DNA from: Tahibacter harae
GTDB lineage: Bacteria; Pseudomonadota; Gammaproteobacteria; Xanthomonadales; Rhodanobacteraceae
Assembly (NCBI RefSeq): GCF_024437735.1
Contig: NZ_JANFQO010000002.1
Location: 248,001 to 312,000, forward strand
Direction of reading: 5' to 3'
DNA length: 64,000 nt
Positions 59,837-64,000 of the stretch are shown one piece after another; the stretch's first letter is position 1; each line of letters begins with the position of its first letter. The position numbers were made by a program, and so were the translations under genes. Below the pieces are notes generated by a model. That model was given only the letters and a program-made list of their open reading frames with translations, made no database searches and was not told the DNA's origin.

Positions 59837-59991
59837 AGCCAGCCACCGAAGATCAGCACGGCCAGGACGATCAGCACTACCAGCAGGCCGCCGCCAGGCG
59901 CATAGCCCCAGCTGCGGCTGTAAGGCCAAGTCGGCAGCGCACCGATAACGAGCAACAGCAGCACGATCAGCAGAATGGTCGAAAGGGTCAT
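59833..59991 (-). CDS. DUF3309 small membrane protein, 52 aa
   Basis: 52 residues: MTLSTILLIVLLLLVIGALP, then WPYSRSWGYAPGGG, then a second hydrophobic helix ending FGGWL. This two-helix hairpin with a central W-GY-P-GG loop is the DUF3309 family. Inner-membrane protein of unknown role, common in proteobacteria next to stress genes. GGAG is placed six bases before the ATG. Confidence 0.85.
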   Translation of the reverse strand: MTLSTILLIVLLLLVIGALPTWPYSRSWGYAPGGGLLVVLIVLAVLIFGGWL

Positions 59992-60026
59992 GATTCACTC
60001 CTTGAAGTTGCGGGCGGCAGGCGCGT

Positions 60027-60392
60027 TCAGCGCTTGTCCGGGCGGTCGGTCCAGTAGGCATTCCATTCGTCGCGGGAGATGGCGCCGTCGCTGTCCTTGT
60101 CGATGCGGCTGAAATCCATGCCCTGGGCTTCGTCGGCGCCGAGTTCGTCCTTGACCAGCTTGCCGTCCTTGTTCGCATCGAGCTGGTCGAACGACTTGGC
60201 GGAAACATCGCCGCGCTTCTCCGGCGCAGGCTGGGGCTCGGCCGGCTTGGGCGTCGGCATCTGGCGCCGTTCCGGATCCTGCTGCTGTTGCGCGCTGTCC
60301 ACGGGCTGGGGCCGCTCGCTCTGCGGCGCCTGTGCCAGCGCCGCGGCGGACAGGCCCAGCACGGTGCCGATCAGATAGGACGTGAGCTTCAT
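60027..60392 (-). CDS. Exported EF-hand calcium-binding protein
   Basis: 121 residues with a signal peptide (cleavage after ALAQA), a Pro/Gln-rich linker, and two EF-hand loops: DANKDGKLVKDE and DKDSDGAISRDE, both with the Asp/Asn at positions 1, 3, 5 and Glu at 12. A periplasmic or secreted Ca2+-binding protein; such proteins are common in xanthomonads. GGAG precedes the ATG by seven bases. Same strand as the DUF3309 pair, 35 bp upstream of it. Confidence 0.9.
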   Translation of the reverse strand: MKLTSYLIGTVLGLSAAALAQAPQSERPQPVDSAQQQQDPERRQMPTPKPAEPQPAPEKRGDVSAKSFDQLDANKDGKLVKDELGADEAQGMDFSRIDKDSDGAISRDEWNAYWTDRPDKR

Positions 60393-60684
60393 GCGCCTGC
60401 TCCGGCGGCAAGGCGGATTGCCTTGCGCCAGAGTACGCAGGAAGCATGCCGGACAGCCGCCGCGCCGTTGTGGCGGCGAAAAACCCGGCCCAGTCCGGCC
60501 CCGCCCGGCGCAGTCCGCCACCGCCGCCGCGCAGCCTGCACGAAAGCGCAGCGCCGCCTGTCGTATTGCACGGCAGGCGGCAGCGGCGCGCGGTATACAG
60601 CGGCCACAAACGCACATTTCACGGTGTTTGCGCACTGGCACCGATCTTGCCGATGTCTGCGGCAAACCAATCCGGAAAACCGCC

Positions 60685-61698
60685 ATGCCGCAGAACGACA
60701 AACCCGCGCGCGAACAGGCCAGGGACACCGTGCAGCGCCAGCGCCGCATCCAGCAGGACGTGGACCGCAGCGAACGCAAGCAGGCCGGAAAAGCCAAGCC
60801 GGAAAGCGAGGAAAAGCGCCCCGCCGCGGTACAGGCCGGCGCGCGCGAACAGCCGGAGAACCCGCTGCCGGCCCAGCACCTGCGCAAGCCCGGCTACGAA
60901 CACGAACTGGATCCGCAGCCGCGCTTCCTTGCCCCGGACTACGTCGGCAGCGGCAAGCTCGAAGGCATGGCCGCGATCATCACCGGCGCCGACTCCGGCA
61001 TAGGCCGCGCCGTGGCCGTGCTGTTCGCGCGCGAAGGTGCCGATGTCGCCGTGCTGCATCTCAACGAACACGAGGATGCCGCGGTCACGCGCCAGCACGT
61101 CGAGGTCGAAGGGCGCCGCTGCCTGGTGCTCGCCGGCGACGTGCGCGACGCGCAATTCTGCAACGATGCCGTGCAGCGCTGCGTGGACGCCTTCGGCCGC
61201 CTCGACATCCTGGTCAACAACGCCGCCTTCCAGCAGCACTGCGCCTCGCTGGAAGACTTGAGCGAGGAACACCTTCAGGAAACCCTGCAGACCAATATCG
61301 CCGGCTATTTCCACATGGCCCGCGCCGCCCTGCCGCATCTGCGCCGCGGCGGCTGCATCATCAACACCGGCTCCGAGACCGGCCTGTTCGGCAGCAAGGA
61401 GCTGCTGGACTATTCCGCCACCAAGGGCGCCATCCACGCGTTCACCATGGCCCTGGCCAGCCAGCTCGCCGAGCGCGGCATCCGCGTCAACGCCATCGCG
61501 CCCGGACCGGTGTGGACGCCGCTGAACCCGGCCGACCGCAGCGCCGCGGAAGTCGCCGAATTCGGCCAGGACAGCGCCATGCACCGGCCGGCCCAGCCCG
61601 AAGAGCTGTCGCCGGCCTACGTGTTCCTGGCCTCGCCCGTCTGCGCCAGCTACATCAGCGGCGCCGTGCTGCCGGTGATGGGCGGACCACGCGGCTGA
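60685..61698 (+). CDS. SDR-family oxidoreductase, YghA-like with long N-terminal extension
   Basis: 337 residues. A charged, disordered N-terminal extension of about 90 residues (rich in Arg, Gln, Glu and Lys) precedes a classical SDR core. The core has TGADSGIG, DVRDAQF, NNAAFQQ, a catalytic Ser in NTGSETG and YSATKGA. Core and extension (ending PQPRFLAPDYVGSGKLEG) match the YghA/general-stress SDR group. NADP-dependent reduction of aldehydes or ketones is likely. It is followed by the lysine-rich protein after 30 bp, same strand, so a stress operon is plausible. Confidence 0.88.
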   Translation: MPQNDKPAREQARDTVQRQRRIQQDVDRSERKQAGKAKPESEEKRPAAVQAGAREQPENPLPAQHLRKPGYEHELDPQPRFLAPDYVGSGKLEGMAAIITGADSGIGRAVAVLFAREGADVAVLHLNEHEDAAVTRQHVEVEGRRCLVLAGDVRDAQFCNDAVQRCVDAFGRLDILVNNAAFQQHCASLEDLSEEHLQETLQTNIAGYFHMARAALPHLRRGGCIINTGSETGLFGSKELLDYSATKGAIHAFTMALASQLAERGIRVNAIAPGPVWTPLNPADRSAAEVAEFGQDSAMHRPAQPEELSPAYVFLASPVCASYISGAVLPVMGGPRG

Positions 61699-61728
61699 AC
61701 GATCCATCCACGCCAGAGGAGAAGCGCC

Positions 61729-62235
61729 ATGCCCCGCGGTGACAAATCCGCCTACAACGCGCGCCAGAAACGCCAGGCCGAACATATCGAGGAAAGCTAC
61801 GAGGACCGCGGCGTCTCCAAGGAAGAAGCCGAGCGCCGCGCCTGGGCCACGGTAAACAAACAGGACGGCGGTGCCCTGCCCGGCCCCAAGACCAAGCACC
61901 CCCGGCGCAGCGGCGCTGCGCGCAAACGGGCTGCGGGCAAGACGGCAGCCAGCAAGAGCAGCGCGAAGAAAGCGACGACGAAGAAAATCGCCGCAAAGAA
62001 AGCAGCAGCGAAGAAAGCGCCGGCGAAGAAGACCGCGGCAAAGAAAACAGCTGCGAAGAAGGCGCCAGCGAAGAAAGCAACAGCGAAGAAAGCCACGACC
62101 AGACGTGCCGCGGGCAAACGCGCCGGTTCCCGTGCCACGAAGAAGACTGCGGCACGCAGCAGTGCGCGCAAGTCAACGGCCCGCAGGACCAGTTCCGACC
62201 GCAAGCGCACAGGCCGCCGCAGCGCTGCGAAATAA
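61729..62235 (+). CDS. Histone-H1-like lysine/alanine-rich DNA-binding protein
   Basis: 168 residues. The first 55 residues form a small conserved domain (YNARQKRQAEHIEESYEDRG, then SKEEAERRAWATVNKQDGG) often annotated as a plasmid-stabilisation-like protein. The rest is a low-complexity tail of AAKK(A/T)-type pentads, then Arg/Ser-rich sequence ending SAAK, like the AlgP/histone-H1 tails of Pseudomonas and xanthomonads. It should bind DNA through the basic tail. GAGGAG lies seven bases before the ATG. The repeat tract is prone to length variation between strains. Confidence 0.88.
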   Translation: MPRGDKSAYNARQKRQAEHIEESYEDRGVSKEEAERRAWATVNKQDGGALPGPKTKHPRRSGAARKRAAGKTAASKSSAKKATTKKIAAKKAAAKKAPAKKTAAKKTAAKKAPAKKATAKKATTRRAAGKRAGSRATKKTAARSSARKSTARRTSSDRKRTGRRSAAK

Positions 62236-62562
62236 GCCGGTGCGCACAAAGAAACCGCGACTTGATCACGTTCCTGCGGCACACCCGACGCTGACCTCAG
62301 GACGCTTCATGCGCAAGAGTTCATTGGCCAACCGCGCCGGCGCAAAGCCCAACTATGCCTGCGAGCGGCGAGGCCATCCGCACAGGGCGAGAGAGACTTG
62401 GCCGCCGAAGCGCCTGACCGGCCGGTAGGGATGCATTGACGTCGAGCGGGAATGGCGCCCCTGGCGCCACCACCCACAGCGCCCGGTCCGCCCAACTTCC
62501 GGTACATGCATGGCCGCTACCCAGCCAGCACACTCGTAGGAACAAAGGACGTTCCTGTACCT
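62236..62562. other. Spacer between histone-like gene and membrane protein
   Basis: 327 bp with no gene seen. Near the end an AGGAAC-N7-GTTCCT inverted repeat (62538-62556) lies just before the membrane protein start. Confidence 0.4.
62538..62556. promoter_or_regulatory. AGGAAC-N7-GTTCCT inverted repeat before the membrane protein gene
   Basis: Perfect 6-bp arms, seven-base spacer containing AAAGGA. It ends seven bases before ATG 62563, so it could be an operator or a hairpin around the ribosome binding site. Confidence 0.4.
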
Positions 62563-63042
62563 ATGACAATTTTGACAGTCTTCAGCGCAAACCGCTTCCT
62601 GCTGCTCCGCCGGACGGTTATCTGCGTCCTGGCCGGACTACTGATCTTCTACCACTGCACTGTCCTCTACGAACTCTATCTTGGCGGAGGCAACTACGAG
62701 GGGCTGTACGACAGGTCACTGAACGGGACGCCGAAGTCCTACGAATACATCCAGTCGGCACTGCGTCTGCTCATCGTCACCAGCCTGATCCTGGTGGCCT
62801 GCGGCATCCGCAGCGCCCTGTGGCTGATGTGGACGAGCATAGGCACACTGGTTGTTACCCACTACTGGGCGTATTTCGGCGATATCCCGGTCGCCTTTGT
62901 CGCAGGGCGTCATCCGCTCTCCTACCTGAAGGGTTTTATCTTCCCGACGATCATCACACTGATGATGCTGCTGCCGTCCCGGCCGGCACGCCCTGGTGCC
63001 GCGCTTTCGCAGCAATCGGCGTCCATCTCCCCGACGGAATGA
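62563..63042 (+). CDS. Hypothetical four-helix membrane protein
   Basis: 159 residues with hydrophobic segments at about 15-35, 65-85, 87-105 and 120-140; likely an inner-membrane protein. Start 62563 is chosen because sequence before it lacks coding character. I recognise no family. The codon use is slightly less GC-biased than that of neighbours. Function unknown. Confidence 0.65.
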   Translation: MTILTVFSANRFLLLRRTVICVLAGLLIFYHCTVLYELYLGGGNYEGLYDRSLNGTPKSYEYIQSALRLLIVTSLILVACGIRSALWLMWTSIGTLVVTHYWAYFGDIPVAFVAGRHPLSYLKGFIFPTIITLMMLLPSRPARPGAALSQQSASISPTE

Positions 63043-63199
63043 CGCGGGCGGCGCATCGAAGACATCGAAACCGTCGTTCTCCCGGCGCTTGCTGCAGGCC
63101 TGACGCGGCCCGAGGCGAAATCCGCCATCCCGGCGGAATCCCCACTGCGCAGCGCAGCGGTCCGTGGCACCATCGACCGGTCAACGACAGGACCTGCGC

Positions 63200-63658
63200 A
63201 TGCGCCGCGAATCCGATCTGATCGAAACCTTCTACCAGGCCTTCCAGCGCCGCGACGGCGCAGCCATGGCCGCCTGTTACGCGCCGGATGCGAATTTCCG
63301 CGACCCGGTGTTTGAACTGCGCGGCGCCGATGTCGGCCGCATGTGGCGCATGCTGTGCGAGCGCGGCAAGGATCTGCGCGTGGAATACAACGCCGTGCAG
63401 GCAAATGGCGATCGCGGCAGCGCCAACTGGCAGGCCTGGTACAGCTTCAGCAAGACCGGCCGCCCGGTGCACAACCTCATCCATGCCGAATTTGAATTCC
63501 GCGACGGCCGCATCGCCCGGCATGTGGACAGCTTCGATTTCTGGCGCTGGTCGCGCCAGGCGCTGGGGCCGGCCGGACTGCTGCTGGGCTGGACGCCGCT
63601 GCTGCGCAACAAGGTGCGCGCCGAGGCGCGGCGCGGACTGGAAAAATTCACCGGGTGA
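63200..63658 (+). CDS. SnoaL/NTF2-like protein
   Basis: 152 residues, a single NTF2-fold domain. LIETFYQAFQRRDGAAMAACYAPDANFRDPVF at residues about 5-36 (quoted here as FYQAFQRRDGAAMAACYAPD) is the hallmark of the nuclear transport factor 2/ketosteroid isomerase-like group. It is followed by the NLIHAEFEFRDGRIARHVDSFDFWRW strand-turn pattern, quoted in part. AGGA eight bases before the ATG. A cytosolic enzyme or binding protein of unknown substrate. Confidence 0.85.
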   Translation: MRRESDLIETFYQAFQRRDGAAMAACYAPDANFRDPVFELRGADVGRMWRMLCERGKDLRVEYNAVQANGDRGSANWQAWYSFSKTGRPVHNLIHAEFEFRDGRIARHVDSFDFWRWSRQALGPAGLLLGWTPLLRNKVRAEARRGLEKFTG

Positions 63659-63796
63659 AAACGGCGGCCGGCACCGCGCGGCCCCGGAGGCGCTTGGAGG
63701 CCGGCGTCGCCGCAAACCGGCGGCCGGTCAGAAATACGGCGGTGCGCAGCGCATTCCGCTGCCGTCCGGCCGCAGTCCCGCCACAGTCCGCGAAAT

Positions 63797-64000
63797 TCAA
63801 TCCGGCTGACAGCCCTCCAGCTCGCCGCGCCGCGCCAGCAGGAAATCGATCAGCGCGCGCAGCGCCGGCGAAACCCGGCGCTCGGTATAGACCAGGTTCA
63901 AGGGCACGGCCTCGCCCACCCACTGCGGCAGCACGCGCTGCAGGCGGCCGGCGCGCACGTCCTGCACTACGTCGGCCCAGATGCGATAGGCCACGCCGCG
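63797..64000 (-). CDS. LysR-family regulator, C-terminal fragment (runs off right edge)
   Basis: The last 67 codons of a gene entering from the right. RVLPQWVGEAVPLNLVYTER followed by VSPALRALIDFLLAR is the end of the effector-binding domain of LysR-type regulators. The start and DNA-binding domain are outside the window. It converges with the SnoaL-like gene. Confidence 0.85.
   Translation of the reverse strand, partial: RGVAYRIWADVVQDVRAGRLQRVLPQWVGEAVPLNLVYTERRVSPALRALIDFLLARRGELEGCQPD

Overview
The window is high-GC DNA (roughly 65-70 percent by eye) with tightly packed operons, many overlapping stop/start codons and no rRNA, tRNA, CRISPR or transposase that I could find. A pga (poly-N-acetylglucosamine) operon, a CopL-like/TolC-like/multicopper oxidase copper cluster, a DUF3309 protein, a histone-H1-like lysine-rich protein and several acyl-CoA dehydrogenases point to a gammaproteobacterium, most likely of the Xanthomonadales/Lysobacterales. 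This placement is inferred from gene content only.

Region 1 (1-19.8 kb, all minus strand, read from right to left) is a nonribosomal peptide synthetase (NRPS) operon that runs off the left edge. It starts with a nicotianamine-synthase-like gene (GTG at 19842). Next come a C-A-T NRPS (15579-18842), a PvdE/SyrD-type peptide exporter (13816-15468), and a chain of NRPSs joined by TGATG stop/start overlaps: TubC-C-A-T (10394-13819), TubC-C-A-T-Cyc-A-T (3747-10394), TubC-C-A-T (343-3747) and the start of another (1-343). Manual reading of the A-domain codes gives an alanine-like code, two that are hard to assign, a cysteine code directly behind a heterocyclization domain (predicting a thiazoline), and a glycine-like code. 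A nicotianamine-synthase-like enzyme at the head of a thiazoline-forming NRPS operon suggests an undescribed metallophore-like peptide. This is the most interesting item in the window. No thioesterase, TonB receptor or opine dehydrogenase lies inside the window.

Region 2 (20.2-26.9 kb) has a membrane-anchored M28 zinc peptidase, a 1.8-kb gene-poor stretch with a conspicuous AT-rich patch and a tiny Arg-rich ORF followed by two terminator-like hairpins, an NCS2-type permease and a short-chain dehydrogenase. Region 3 (27.3-38.8 kb) is metabolic and regulatory: an ACAD10/11-like acyl-CoA dehydrogenase with an IclR regulator, a MgtC/DUF4010 membrane protein, a DUF1444-like protein, a GNAT, a LysR/cupin divergent pair, thioredoxin 2, a TetR regulator divergent from a large DmdC-like acyl-CoA dehydrogenase with a perfect 28-bp palindromic operator between them, and a dienelactone-hydrolase-family protein.

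Region 4 (39.4-45.6 kb, minus) is a pgaABCD operon for synthesis, deacetylation and export of biofilm PNAG. Region 5 (45.9-50.9 kb) is a copper island. It contains a decayed HMA/CueR fusion that still sits behind a textbook 19-bp-spacer MerR-type promoter, a CopL-like protein, a TolC-like lipoprotein with a very long His-rich tail, a two-domain multicopper oxidase and a small NTF2-fold protein. Region 6 (50.9-54.2 kb) pairs a two-domain glycosyltransferase with a Wzx-like flippase. Region 7 (54.5-59.6 kb) is a hybrid kinase with three receiver domains, overlapped by CheR and CheB genes. Region 8 (59.6-64 kb) holds small stress-type proteins (two overlapping mini-genes, an EF-hand protein, a YghA-like SDR, the histone-like protein), a membrane protein, a SnoaL-fold protein and the C-terminus of a LysR regulator.
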